Shown here: piece by piece, positions 17,940 through 26,226 of the stretch | How the letters are laid out: every line of letters begins with the position of its first letter | Position numbering within the stretch: the first letter of the stretch is position 1 | Source: Chryseobacterium gleum | Lineage (GTDB): Bacteria; Bacteroidota; Bacteroidia; Flavobacteriales_D; Crocinitomicaceae | Length of the DNA: 64,000 nucleotides | Assembly: GCA_945897805.1 (NCBI GenBank) | Contig: CAMDFX010000001.1 | Span: forward strand, 558,001-622,000 | Direction: 5' to 3' | Notes under the pieces: generated by a model | Databases searched by the model: none | What the model saw: only the letters and a program-made list of their open reading frames with translations | What the model was told of the DNA's origin: nothing | Program-made: the position numbers and the translations under genes

Positions 17940-18284
17940 ACCGTCATTCTGTGTATCGAATTTGAAATATTTACCATCATTCTGTATATCAGATTTTTGA
18001 TATTTACCATCATTCTGTGTATCGAATTTGAAATATTTACCATTAATATGTGTATCAAATTTCAAATATTTACCATCATTTTGTGTATCAAATTTGAAAT
18101 ATTTACCATCATTCTGTGTATCTAATTTGAAATATTTACCATCATTCTGTGTATCAAATTTCAAATATTTACCGTCATTCTGTGTATCAAATTTGAGATA
18201 TTTACCGTCATTATGTGTATCTATTTCCAAATATTTACCGTCATTTTGTATATCAAATTTCAAATATTTACCGTCATTTTGTTT
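17940..18284. repeat. 33-bp tandem repeat array, about 10.4 copies
   Basis: Ten full units start at 17940, 17973, 18006, 18039, 18072, 18105, 18138, 18171, 18204 and 18237, and a partial one starts at 18270. Each unit contains ACCATCATTCTGTGTATC followed by an AT-rich half ending in ATATTT. There are no spacers, so it is not a CRISPR. The 33-bp period keeps reading frames open on both strands: minus gives an 11-residue repeat KYFKFDTQNDG (17937-18263), plus gives YLPSFCVSNLK (18028-18339). Neither frame has an ATG; both would need TTG. By my hand count about 17 of 27 differences from the majority unit fall in one codon phase, which is the third position of both frames. Confidence 0.95.
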
Positions 18285-18368
18285 CTTTTATAAAATAAAA
18301 GCGTATTATTGTACTCAAAAACAACACGTAGTAGAATGAATCAGTAAATAGCAAAGATGCTACTGTAA

Positions 18369-18398
18369 CAAAAGTAATACAGTAATTGAGATAACAAA
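18369..18398 (-). promoter_or_regulatory. minus-strand promoter pointing into the 33-bp array
   Basis: On the minus strand TTTG (18398-18395), an 18-nt spacer and TACTTTTG (18376-18369) make one of the best Bacteroidota promoter matches in the window. Transcription would start near 18362 and run through the whole array toward the hairpin at 17821-17840. No conventional gene lies downstream on that strand, only the TTG-started repeat frame. Confidence 0.5.
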
Positions 18399-18501
18399 GT
18401 TTTTTTCTGCAAAATTCCTAAATTTTAGATATTTATGAATTTTTTCGATGCATTATTTATACATCATTTTACATTTTTTTCTTTGTTTAAATGACAAAAA
18501 A

Positions 18502-18693
18502 TCAATTATTTTCTTTTAAAATCGTATAAAAAGTAAATTATTTTCTTTCAAAAACGGATAATAATTCTTTTATTTTCTTTTAAAATCGTATAAAAAGTCA
18601 GTTATTTTCCTTTAATAACGGATAATAATTCAATTATTTTTTTTAAAAATAGGATAATAATTCAATTATTTTCTTTAAAAATAGGATAATACT
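18502..18693. repeat. 32-bp AT-rich tandem repeat array, six copies
   Basis: Units start at 18502, 18534, 18566, 18598, 18630 and 18662, and a degenerate seventh follows. Units 1 and 3 share ATCGTATAAAAAG and units 2 and 4 share ACGGATAATAAT, so the older part repeats as 64-bp pairs. Unit junctions form the palindrome AATAATT-C-AATTATT (18624-18638 and 18656-18670). The period is not a multiple of three, so this is not coding. The segment between the two arrays (18285-18501) is AT-rich and holds only the minus promoter; 18694-18848 is the leader of the ATPase gene, with a TATTTTTG at 18707-18714 as a weak promoter candidate. Confidence 0.9.
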
Positions 18694-18848
18694 AGAATTA
18701 TTTGAGTATTTTTGAGGATAATTATAGCGATTATGATTTCAAATGTCTTATTTCATAAGCCTTGAAATCTATTTCGGCATTATACCTTAGGAATTAAATA
18801 TACGGCATGAAGGATGCTACATGGTATTAGTTGGTAAATTTTCTCAAA

Positions 18849-20156
18849 ATGGATAGAAAGGCAGTGTTAAAAGAACTGATAGAGCAGCAGCATAATTCAG
18901 TGAAAGTGGATAATTTATTCGCTCGTAAGATGGAACTGCCTTTAAATTCTGACAAAATCATCGTGGTGAGTGGCGTGAGAAGATGCGGCAAAACAGCCTT
19001 GTTGAAATTGACACGCAATCAAATATTAAAATCCAAAGTTCCAGTTTATAAAACGCTCTTTTTCAGTTTTGACGATGAGCGCTTATTGCTTCAAATCGAA
19101 GAATTAGATTTGATCCTTCAGGCTTACAGAGAATTGTATCCAAAGTTGGATTTAAGCGAGTGCTATTTTTTCTTCGATGAAATACAAAACATCGTGCATT
19201 GGGAAAAATTTGTGCGCCGCGTATATGACAATGAAACCAAGAATATATTTATATCTGGTTCAAATTCTAAAATGTTGGGAAGTGAAATCGCCACCTCTTT
19301 GCGCGGTAGAACATTGTTGTACGAATTGTTTCCCTTGGATTTTAGTGAGTTTCTTTCTTTCAAAAAAATAAAACTGGTTTACAAAGGCGAGGCGCAAAAA
19401 GCGTTGATAATGAGTGAGTTTTATCAATATTTGAAGCAAGGAGGTTTTCCAGAAACGGTTTTTAGAACAGCAGAACAGCGCACGCAAATATTGGCAGATT
19501 ATTACCAGGTTTTATTGTTCAGAGACATCGTAGAACGCTACAACGTGACGAGAATCCATGCTTTGAAGTATTTCATAAACAAGCTGATGAGCAATCTTAC
19601 AACGCCATTTTCTTTGAATAAAATCTACAACGAATTGAAATCTCAAGGCGTAAAAGTTGGCAAGGACAGTTTGTATGAAATATTGGAATACATCGAGGCG
19701 GTTTATTTGGGAATGCGTTTGTATAAATTTGATTATTCAATCGTGAACCGAGAAATGGGAGATAAAAAGATCTACGCCATCGACAACGGTTTATTGAACG
19801 TAATCAGCTATCAATTTTCTGAAAATTCCGGAAAGTTGCTAGAAAACATGGTTTTCATCTGGTTGCGCCAATTGTATGGAGATAGTTTATTCTATTACAA
19901 TCAAAAAACTGAATGCGATTTTGTAATCTTTGACCGTGATAAACCGATACATGCAATCCAAGTTTGCTATGATTTAAGCGAAACTTCGACCAGAAAGCGA
20001 GAGATAAAAGGACTTTTAGAAGCCATGGAATATTTCAAGCTTGAAAGCGGGTTAATCATCACCGCTGAGCACGAGGAAGAATTGGTTTTTGAGGGCAAAA
20101 CAATCAGCATCAAACCAGCATATAAATTGATGGTCAATCGCAAATTGATCTATTGA
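18849..20156 (+). CDS. AAA+ ATPase with DUF4143 domain
   Basis: I choose the ATG at 18849 over an in-frame TTG at 18831. The 435-residue protein has a Walker A motif GVRRCGKT (residues 42-49), Walker B CYFFFDEIQ (Asp110-Glu111), a sensor-type ISGSNSKML, and then the DUF4143 region, including YEILEYIEAVYLGMRLYKFDYS. The C-terminal ECDFVIFDRDKPIHAIQV resembles a PD-(D/E)xK nuclease-like fold common in this family. These ATPases are widespread, often scattered singly in accessory DNA, and their function is mostly unknown. It lies alone between the repeat arrays and radC and has its own terminator. Confidence 0.88.
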   Translation: MDRKAVLKELIEQQHNSVKVDNLFARKMELPLNSDKIIVVSGVRRCGKTALLKLTRNQILKSKVPVYKTLFFSFDDERLLLQIEELDLILQAYRELYPKLDLSECYFFFDEIQNIVHWEKFVRRVYDNETKNIFISGSNSKMLGSEIATSLRGRTLLYELFPLDFSEFLSFKKIKLVYKGEAQKALIMSEFYQYLKQGGFPETVFRTAEQRTQILADYYQVLLFRDIVERYNVTRIHALKYFINKLMSNLTTPFSLNKIYNELKSQGVKVGKDSLYEILEYIEAVYLGMRLYKFDYSIVNREMGDKKIYAIDNGLLNVISYQFSENSGKLLENMVFIWLRQLYGDSLFYYNQKTECDFVIFDRDKPIHAIQVCYDLSETSTRKREIKGLLEAMEYFKLESGLIITAEHEEELVFEGKTISIKPAYKLMVNRKLIY

Positions 20157-20199
20157 TTTCAGATTTATTTTCTGATAGATATTTGTAAATTAATAAAAT

Positions 20200-20229
20200 A
20201 GGAGATTGATTCATTTTGATCTCCTTTAT
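20200..20229 (+). terminator. terminator after the DUF4143 ATPase
   Basis: AGGAGAT (20200-20206) pairs with ATCTCCT (20219-20225), 12-nt loop, followed by a T-rich stretch with one interruption. The 5' flank AAAATA partly pairs with TTATTT, lengthening the stem. Confidence 0.6.
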
Positions 20230-20331
20230 TTATAATAAATCATTTTTTAATTTGGATATTTCCAAAATCTACTTATCTTCATTCTAACCAAAAACAACAA
20301 CGGTACTATTTTTACAAATAAATCTGATTTT

Positions 20332-21033
20332 ATGCATCCTACGGGCAACAACCAAACCATCAAATCTTGGGCTGACGATGATCGACCGAGAGAAAAGCTA
20401 CTTAGCAAAGGAAAAAATGCACTTTCAGATGCTGAATTATTGGCAATATTGATTGGTTCAGGCACAAGGTCGAAAACCGCTGTTGAGTTGGCGCAAGAAA
20501 TATTAGAAGCTTTTGAAAATAGTTTATATGAATTCTCTAAAGCCAATTTTGCTTCTCTGTGCAAATTTCATGGAATTGGTGAAGCAAAAGCAATAACAAT
20601 TCTTGCAGCGCTTGAATTGAGTCGTAGGCGCAAAGAAAGTGATCCAATGCGGAGAATTAAAATTACTTCTTCCCGCATCATTTACGACTATTTGAAACCC
20701 ATTTTTGAAGATTTGGACTTTGAAGAATTTCACATCATCATTTTGAATAATTCGCAGGAAATTATGAAAACTGTCAAAATATCGCAAGGTGGAATTTCTG
20801 GAACTATTGTGGATGGAAAAATAATTTTCAGGGCAGCATTAGAAAATAATGCACGTTCTATCATCTTGTGCCACAATCATCCAAGTGGCACAGCCAGACC
20901 AAGTTTAAACGATGTGAAACTGACCCAAGATTTGTCCATTTTTGGAAAAATGATAGATTTGAAAGTGCTAGATCACTTGATATATACAGATAATAGTTAC
21001 TTTAGCTTTTCAGATTCAGGAATATTACCATGA
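20332..21033 (+). CDS. radC: RadC family JAMM/MPN+ protein
   Basis: 233 residues: an N-terminal helix-hairpin-helix region (LLSKGKNALSDAELLAILIGSGT) and a C-terminal JAMM metalloprotease-like domain. The motif HNHPSGTARPSLND fits H-x-H-x7-S-x2-D exactly. Despite the historic name, a DNA-repair role is not established for the family. The start at 20332 is ATG. Its stop overlaps the start of wecB (ATGA), so the gene leads a four-gene chain of tightly linked genes whose other members act on surface polysaccharide. Confidence 0.93.
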   Translation: MHPTGNNQTIKSWADDDRPREKLLSKGKNALSDAELLAILIGSGTRSKTAVELAQEILEAFENSLYEFSKANFASLCKFHGIGEAKAITILAALELSRRRKESDPMRRIKITSSRIIYDYLKPIFEDLDFEEFHIIILNNSQEIMKTVKISQGGISGTIVDGKIIFRAALENNARSIILCHNHPSGTARPSLNDVKLTQDLSIFGKMIDLKVLDHLIYTDNSYFSFSDSGILP

Positions 21034-22175
21034 TTAAAATCTTAACAGTAATTGGTGCAAGACCACAAATTATAAAAGCCTCCGCACTTTCTCGGGTGAT
21101 TGAGTCCCATTTTTCAGGTCAAATTGAGCAATTATTGGTGCATACAGGCCAACATTATGACGAAAATATGTCGAATGTTTTCTTTGATGAATTGGGAATT
21201 CCTTTGCCTGATTTCAATCTGAAAGTAGGAAGTTCATCACACGCGGTGCAAACAGCCAAAATAATGGAGGGAATTGAAGCTTTGATACTTTCTGAAAAGC
21301 CAAATGCGATTTTAGTTTATGGTGATACAAATTCAACCATTGCCGCTGCTTTGGCTGCCTCTAAATTGGAAATTCCTGTGATTCATGTCGAAGCAGGATT
21401 GAGAAGTTTCAATAAATCTATGCCAGAAGAAATCAATCGCATTTTATGTGATCATGTTTCTACCTTGCTTTTTTGTCCCACAGAAACTGCCATCAAAAAC
21501 TTGTCAAAAGAAGGGTTTAATTTGGCTGAAAATGAAAAAGCAACGATAGATTCACCAATCATTTTTGCTTGTGGAGACATTATGTACGACAACAGTCTGC
21601 ATTTTTCAGAAGTTTCTGCGCAAAAATCTGCGGTGCTTTCAGAAAATGAATTGCAAGCGGATGATTTTATTTTGGTTACCATTCATAGAAATGCCAATAC
21701 TGACGATCAAAATAATTTGAATGCTATTTTTAATGCGTTGCTTAAGGTTCAAATTGAATCAGGTTTAGACATCGTTTTGCCTTTGCATCCGCGTACTAAA
21801 AAGATGATGGAAACTTTGTTAGATGCTGAATTAAAGGAGAAAATAGCTGAAAATAAACATCTTAAAATCATTCCTCCAGCAGGATTTTTAGACATTATTG
21901 CACTTGAAAAAAATGCACGTTTGATTATCACAGACAGCGGCGGATTGCAGAAAGAAGCATTTTTCTTTCATAAACCTTGCGTTATTTTGCGTCCTGAAAC
22001 CGAATGGTTGGAGATTGTCAATAATGGAAATGCATTGTTGGCTGATGCTGATGAAGAAAGAATTATTAGCGCAACTTTTCAACTTCTGAACAAAAAAGAT
22101 TTCTCGTTTCCTCCGATTTTTGGAGATGGAAAATCAGCCTTTTTTATTGCACAAAAAATAATTGAAAAGTTGTAA
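21030..22175 (+). CDS. wecB: UDP-N-acetylglucosamine 2-epimerase (non-hydrolysing)
   Basis: 381 residues, the family length. Characteristic motifs: VIGARPQIIKASAL at the N-terminus, THTGQHYDENMS-like HTGQHYDENMS, VYGDTNSTIAAALAA, HVEAGLRSFNKSMPEE-INR, LPLHPRTKKMM and ITDSGGLQKEAFF. The enzyme interconverts UDP-GlcNAc and UDP-ManNAc, feeding cell-surface polysaccharide synthesis. It overlaps radC by 4 bp, and the deacetylase-like gene starts 1 nt after its stop, so all are co-transcribed. Confidence 0.92.
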   Translation: MIKILTVIGARPQIIKASALSRVIESHFSGQIEQLLVHTGQHYDENMSNVFFDELGIPLPDFNLKVGSSSHAVQTAKIMEGIEALILSEKPNAILVYGDTNSTIAAALAASKLEIPVIHVEAGLRSFNKSMPEEINRILCDHVSTLLFCPTETAIKNLSKEGFNLAENEKATIDSPIIFACGDIMYDNSLHFSEVSAQKSAVLSENELQADDFILVTIHRNANTDDQNNLNAIFNALLKVQIESGLDIVLPLHPRTKKMMETLLDAELKEKIAENKHLKIIPPAGFLDIIALEKNARLIITDSGGLQKEAFFFHKPCVILRPETEWLEIVNNGNALLADADEERIISATFQLLNKKDFSFPPIFGDGKSAFFIAQKIIEKL

Positions 22176-22176
22176 A

Positions 22177-23466
22177 ATGTTGTTGATTTACGTCGATGAA
22201 GTAACGGAAAGATTGATTTATACGCTTGATTTTATTTTCAAGGACCGTGGAATCTATTTCAAAATTACCAACGACCCCATGTTTTTTCAGCAAACAGATG
22301 AAATAAAACTCAATTATTCGACGAAATCTTTTGAAAATTGTGTTGAAATAAGTCCTGCAACAATATTATTTGATACTGGAATTTTTCCCTATTCCATTTC
22401 AGAAAATCGTTTTGAAGATGAATTTTGCTTCGCTTTTGACAATATTGTAGATCCATTTTCTTCCGTTTTTTACGTGCTCACGCGCATGGAAGAATATGTA
22501 AACAACAAACGCGATGAGCACGACCGATTTGCTGCGAAATATAGTGTTTTACACCAGTATGGAATTTTGCAAAAAGCCATGTGTGACCGTTGGGCGATGG
22601 TAATTATCAAGCACATTGAGCAAAAATTAGGCGTTTCTTTGAATCCTTGGCCGATTGACGTGCGAATTATTCCAACATTCGATATCGACAATACCTACGC
22701 CTTCAAATGGAAGCAAAATTGGCGTCGCTTTTCAAGCACTGTCAAAGATTGGATGAAGAAAGACCATGCTAGATTAAAACGCAGAAATACTGTTTTGAAA
22801 GGACTTGAAAAAGATCCTTATGATACTTTTGATCAAATGATTGAGATTTCAAAAAGAGGTTTTGATGTACATTTATTTTGGTTGTTAGGCGATTACACGA
22901 AATACGACAAAAACATTTCCAGCATGGATCAGCGCCACAAAAAGTTGATTTATGAAATGTCGCAACATGCAAAAGTTGGCTTGCATCCGAGTTATCGATC
23001 TAATGAGGCAAACTTTTATTTGGAAAGAGAAAAATCTCGCATCGACACAATTTTAGGCAATGAAGTGAAATTTTCGAGACAGCATTTTTTAAAACTTTCT
23101 TTGCCTGTTACCTATCAAAACTTAATTAAAAAAGGTTTTACAGATGATTTTTCCATGGGATTTGCTGATGAAATCGGTTTCAGAGCAGGTACAGCGAGGC
23201 CGTTTAAATTTTTTGATTTAAGTGAAAATTTGGTAACTGATTACACCATTCATCCTTTTGCGTACATGGATGGAACGATTCACGAGTACAAAAATTGGTC
23301 GATCGAAGAAAGCAAAGTGGAAATTGAAAAAATCTACCGTGAAGTAGAAAAATTTGGCGGAGATTTCATTTGTATTTGGCACAACGAAACAATCGGAAAT
23401 TTTTCAAAGTGGAAAGGTTGGACTGAAGTATTGGATTTCACTTTAAATTTAAGCAAGAAATCATGA
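22177..23466 (+). CDS. polysaccharide deacetylase family protein (DUF7033-type N-terminus)
   Basis: The ATG at 22177, just after the wecB stop, is preferred to an in-frame TTG at 22162. About 429 residues. The C-terminal two thirds is a NodB-like carbohydrate esterase domain: the metal motif region TFDIDNTYAFKW, KVGLHPSYRSN (His), and the HNETIGNF ending typical of the Bacteroidota family. The N-terminal domain (about 1-150) matches the DUF7033 type that often precedes it. No signal peptide is seen, so it may act in the cytoplasm on a precursor. It sits in an operon with wecB and a GSCFA esterase, suggesting trimming of acetyl groups on a surface glycan. Confidence 0.82.
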   Translation: MLLIYVDEVTERLIYTLDFIFKDRGIYFKITNDPMFFQQTDEIKLNYSTKSFENCVEISPATILFDTGIFPYSISENRFEDEFCFAFDNIVDPFSSVFYVLTRMEEYVNNKRDEHDRFAAKYSVLHQYGILQKAMCDRWAMVIIKHIEQKLGVSLNPWPIDVRIIPTFDIDNTYAFKWKQNWRRFSSTVKDWMKKDHARLKRRNTVLKGLEKDPYDTFDQMIEISKRGFDVHLFWLLGDYTKYDKNISSMDQRHKKLIYEMSQHAKVGLHPSYRSNEANFYLEREKSRIDTILGNEVKFSRQHFLKLSLPVTYQNLIKKGFTDDFSMGFADEIGFRAGTARPFKFFDLSENLVTDYTIHPFAYMDGTIHEYKNWSIEESKVEIEKIYREVEKFGGDFICIWHNETIGNFSKWKGWTEVLDFTLNLSKKS

Positions 23467-24401
23467 AGCTAAAACTCGATTTTGAATTTCAAATGAATGG
23501 TTCCAAAATTCAACATGGCGATCAAGTTGTTTTGATTGGAAGTTGTTTTTCAAATGAAATGGGTTTACTGTTTGAAAACAATGGTTTTAAAATTATTTCT
23601 AATCCTTTTGGAACGATTTTTCACCCGGTTCCTTTGGCGAAATTAATTTTAGATTCGATAAGTCAAAATCAGCAAAATACAATAGTTCAGAGAAAAGATT
23701 TATTTTTCTCTTGGAACGCTGCAGGAATAATTTTTCATTATTCAGAGGCAGCTTTAAATTCTCGTTTAAATGAAATTAAAACGCAATTTAAACAAGATTT
23801 ATTGGAAGCAAAATTCTTATTCATCACTTTAGGTTCAGCGGTTGGATATGTTCACAATCAGTTGAATGAAATTGTTGCTAATTGTCATAAACTTCCATCA
23901 AATACGTTTGTAAAATCTTTGACAAATGTAGATTCTATGGTTGAAATTTGGAGCGAAACTTTGATTCAGCTCAAAGCGTTAAATCCAAATTTGGAAGTTG
24001 TTTTTACAGTAAGTCCAATTCGCCATATCAAGGATGGTTTGATTGAAAACAATAGGAGCAAGGCCCGATTATTTGAATTGATTGAGAAATTAGATACTGA
24101 CTTTTCAATCAATTATTTTCCATCGTATGAAATCATTTTAGACGAATTGAGAGATTATCGATTTTTCAAGTCAGATGGAATTCATCCAAATGAAACTGCT
24201 ATCGAATATGTTTGGGTAGGATTAAAGTCCAAAATGATGTCGCCGAAAACGCAAAATATTTGCAAGGAAATTCAACAATTGAGACAAATGCAAAATCACC
24301 ACTCTTTGTATTCTGAAAGCTCAGAAAATAAAGAGTTCGTCTTGAAAACGAAGGAGAAAATCCAACAATTTTTGGCAAATAATCCAGCAGTCGTTTGGTA
24401 A
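23463..24401 (+). CDS. GSCFA domain protein
   Basis: 312 residues. The family-defining motif GSCF is at residues 26-29 (VVLIGSCFSNEMG), followed by the conserved NPFGTIFHP and a late DGIHPNETAIEYVW block, reminiscent of the Ser and Asp-x-x-His of GDSL/SGNH esterases. A carbohydrate esterase activity is therefore likely but not proven for the family. The start overlaps the deacetylase stop by 4 bp (ATGA), completing the radC-wecB-deacetylase-GSCFA chain. Confidence 0.88.
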   Translation: MKLKLDFEFQMNGSKIQHGDQVVLIGSCFSNEMGLLFENNGFKIISNPFGTIFHPVPLAKLILDSISQNQQNTIVQRKDLFFSWNAAGIIFHYSEAALNSRLNEIKTQFKQDLLEAKFLFITLGSAVGYVHNQLNEIVANCHKLPSNTFVKSLTNVDSMVEIWSETLIQLKALNPNLEVVFTVSPIRHIKDGLIENNRSKARLFELIEKLDTDFSINYFPSYEIILDELRDYRFFKSDGIHPNETAIEYVWVGLKSKMMSPKTQNICKEIQQLRQMQNHHSLYSESSENKEFVLKTKEKIQQFLANNPAVVW

Positions 24402-24433
24402 ACAAAAAACCCTGAAAGCTTTCACTCTCAGGG
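24402..24433 (-). terminator. terminator of the MuiA-like gene
   Basis: CCCTGA (24410-24415) pairs with TCAGGG (24428-24433), with inner partial pairing. In minus direction it is followed by a T-rich run (complement of 24402-24409). It also lies just past the plus-strand GSCFA stop but has no T-run in that direction. Confidence 0.7.
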
Positions 24434-24457
24434 CTCCAAACCAAAAACTATATTTAA

Positions 24458-26140
24458 TTATAGACTTTTATTCTTATCAAATTTGACAGTATAACTGAAA
24501 TTCAAAGTTTTACTTTCTTTGGTTTTCAGGTTAATTTCCCATTCAAGCATTCCGGTAACCAAATCGTGTTTTGCTTTTCCTGTATTAGTTGGTTCAATAA
24601 TAATCTCACTGTTTTGAGTAACTGGCATTTGATCTTGCACGACAATTACTGCATTCGTTGATTTCAAATTTTTGATTTCAATCTGGAAATTATTAGTTCT
24701 TTCAATTTTGTCTCCAATTACTCTTTCTTTGCTTTCTTTTTTCAAGAGTGTTCTTTTCACAATCAAGTTAGGATCTTTCCCTAAACTCAAGCTCAAAGTA
24801 TCTTCCATTGAAGTAGGGTCGATGTACGTTTCGCCAATGTAACTTCCGTCGAAGAAAATATTTGCTTTTGCAGGAACAAGTTGCAATTCGTCCAATTTTG
24901 AGATTTGCGCAACCAAATAAACCGAAGCATCCATTTTAGGAACCGTGTAATATTTGTAGTTTGCAGCCAAATCTGTATTTGAAATCAAAACCATGTGTTT
25001 TTCATTGGTTGAAGGAATGGTGTATGGCAAATCAATTCTAAATTCAGCAGAAATCATTTGACTGATGATTTGTGTGAATTGCGCAGAAGTTTCAGCATCA
25101 TCTTCTTGTGATCTGTAAGAATCTTTGGAAGTAGTTTTCTCATAAGCATTTGAATTAAAATTCAAAGTGGCGGGTGCCATATAACCGTTTGAATTCAATG
25201 ATCCTGGCGCTGGACGCGCTTGATAATAATCAATATACCAAGGGCTTAGTGTTGGTTTAATTTTATTCTGAAATGGATTGTTCGTTGAAATTGTTAATCT
25301 TACATCTTCCCATTTTGAACCTGTATTTTGATAAACTTGCGCTTTGTAATTCAAATTCACTTTTCCAGCAGCCAATTCACTTCTAATGTCATATAATGGA
25401 ATCCAACCTGCGCCTGAAACCAAATAAGAAAGTGTAATTTTTCCGTTTGTAATTTCCTTACTTGATACTGTTACAATAATTCTGTGTGTTGGTCCGTGTT
25501 GTGTAACTTCTTGGTTCGATGTGCTTTGGTAGTTTTGAAGATTATTTAAGCGATTTTGCATCTCAGTTTTTCTGACATTTTTCTCAGCTTTGCGACGATT
25601 CAGTTTCAACAATTGCTTATTGATTTCATTCATTTTGATGGCGTAATAATCAACTGCTTGTTTTAAAAGTTGAATAGAATCATTTACTTTTCCTTGTCCG
25701 CGAATAGCTCCATTGTTCGATAAAATGCTTTTGGTAGCATTCAAAACATCAATTTCATCTTGAATTTCTTGAATTTCATATCCTATAACCAACAATGAAT
25801 CTTCTAAAAGAAAAATGTCTTTTCTAATTTTTAGAGGCAAACCGTCGATGGTTGTGCTTACTTTTGGTTCAGGATAAAACTTAGAATATTTAGAATCCAA
25901 AATCACAATGTTGCCCGTAGCTTTCACTTGTAAACTTTTGGCGTCAATGGTGGGACAAATTCCATCAATGATAATTTCAGTGATTCCGGGTTTCACATTG
26001 TAAGTTGCTTTTCTGAAAATTTGAGCACCTTGCGTGTAAACGGTTACCTCTGTAATGGTTGATTTAACATTTTCTTTGTCGCCAGCAAATAGCTGAGAAG
26101 TAAAACAAAGAACAAAAAGACTTGCAAATATTTTTTTCAT
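24458..26140 (-). CDS. mucoidy inhibitor MuiA family protein (DUF4140/DUF4139)
   Basis: 560 residues with a signal peptide (MKKIFASLFVLCFTSQLFAG). The N-terminal DUF4140 domain opens with ITEVTVYTQGAQIFRKA; a coiled-coil stretch lies at about 110-215; the C-terminal DUF4139 domain contains ISYLVSGAGW-type LSYLVSGAGWIPLYDIR, ANIFFDGSYIGETYIDP and LSLGKDPNLIVKRTLLK. The name comes from a Streptomyces phenotype; the biochemical role is unknown. The protein is probably periplasmic or surface-attached. It is monocistronic: a terminator follows and the next upstream gene starts 87 bp away. Confidence 0.88.
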   Translation of the reverse strand: MKKIFASLFVLCFTSQLFAGDKENVKSTITEVTVYTQGAQIFRKATYNVKPGITEIIIDGICPTIDAKSLQVKATGNIVILDSKYSKFYPEPKVSTTIDGLPLKIRKDIFLLEDSLLVIGYEIQEIQDEIDVLNATKSILSNNGAIRGQGKVNDSIQLLKQAVDYYAIKMNEINKQLLKLNRRKAEKNVRKTEMQNRLNNLQNYQSTSNQEVTQHGPTHRIIVTVSSKEITNGKITLSYLVSGAGWIPLYDIRSELAAGKVNLNYKAQVYQNTGSKWEDVRLTISTNNPFQNKIKPTLSPWYIDYYQARPAPGSLNSNGYMAPATLNFNSNAYEKTTSKDSYRSQEDDAETSAQFTQIISQMISAEFRIDLPYTIPSTNEKHMVLISNTDLAANYKYYTVPKMDASVYLVAQISKLDELQLVPAKANIFFDGSYIGETYIDPTSMEDTLSLSLGKDPNLIVKRTLLKKESKERVIGDKIERTNNFQIEIKNLKSTNAVIVVQDQMPVTQNSEIIIEPTNTGKAKHDLVTGMLEWEINLKTKESKTLNFSYTVKFDKNKSL

Positions 26141-26226
26141 AATTTCTGAATTTGCAGTCTAGTACAGCCCATGATTTTATCGGTTCAATTGAATTAAATT
26201 TTTAGGAGAAAATTAACAAATGAGCT

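Noticed and set aside
17940-18284. Possible CRISPR array
   Set aside because: Units follow one another with no unique spacers, and no cas gene is in the window; it is a plain tandem repeat.
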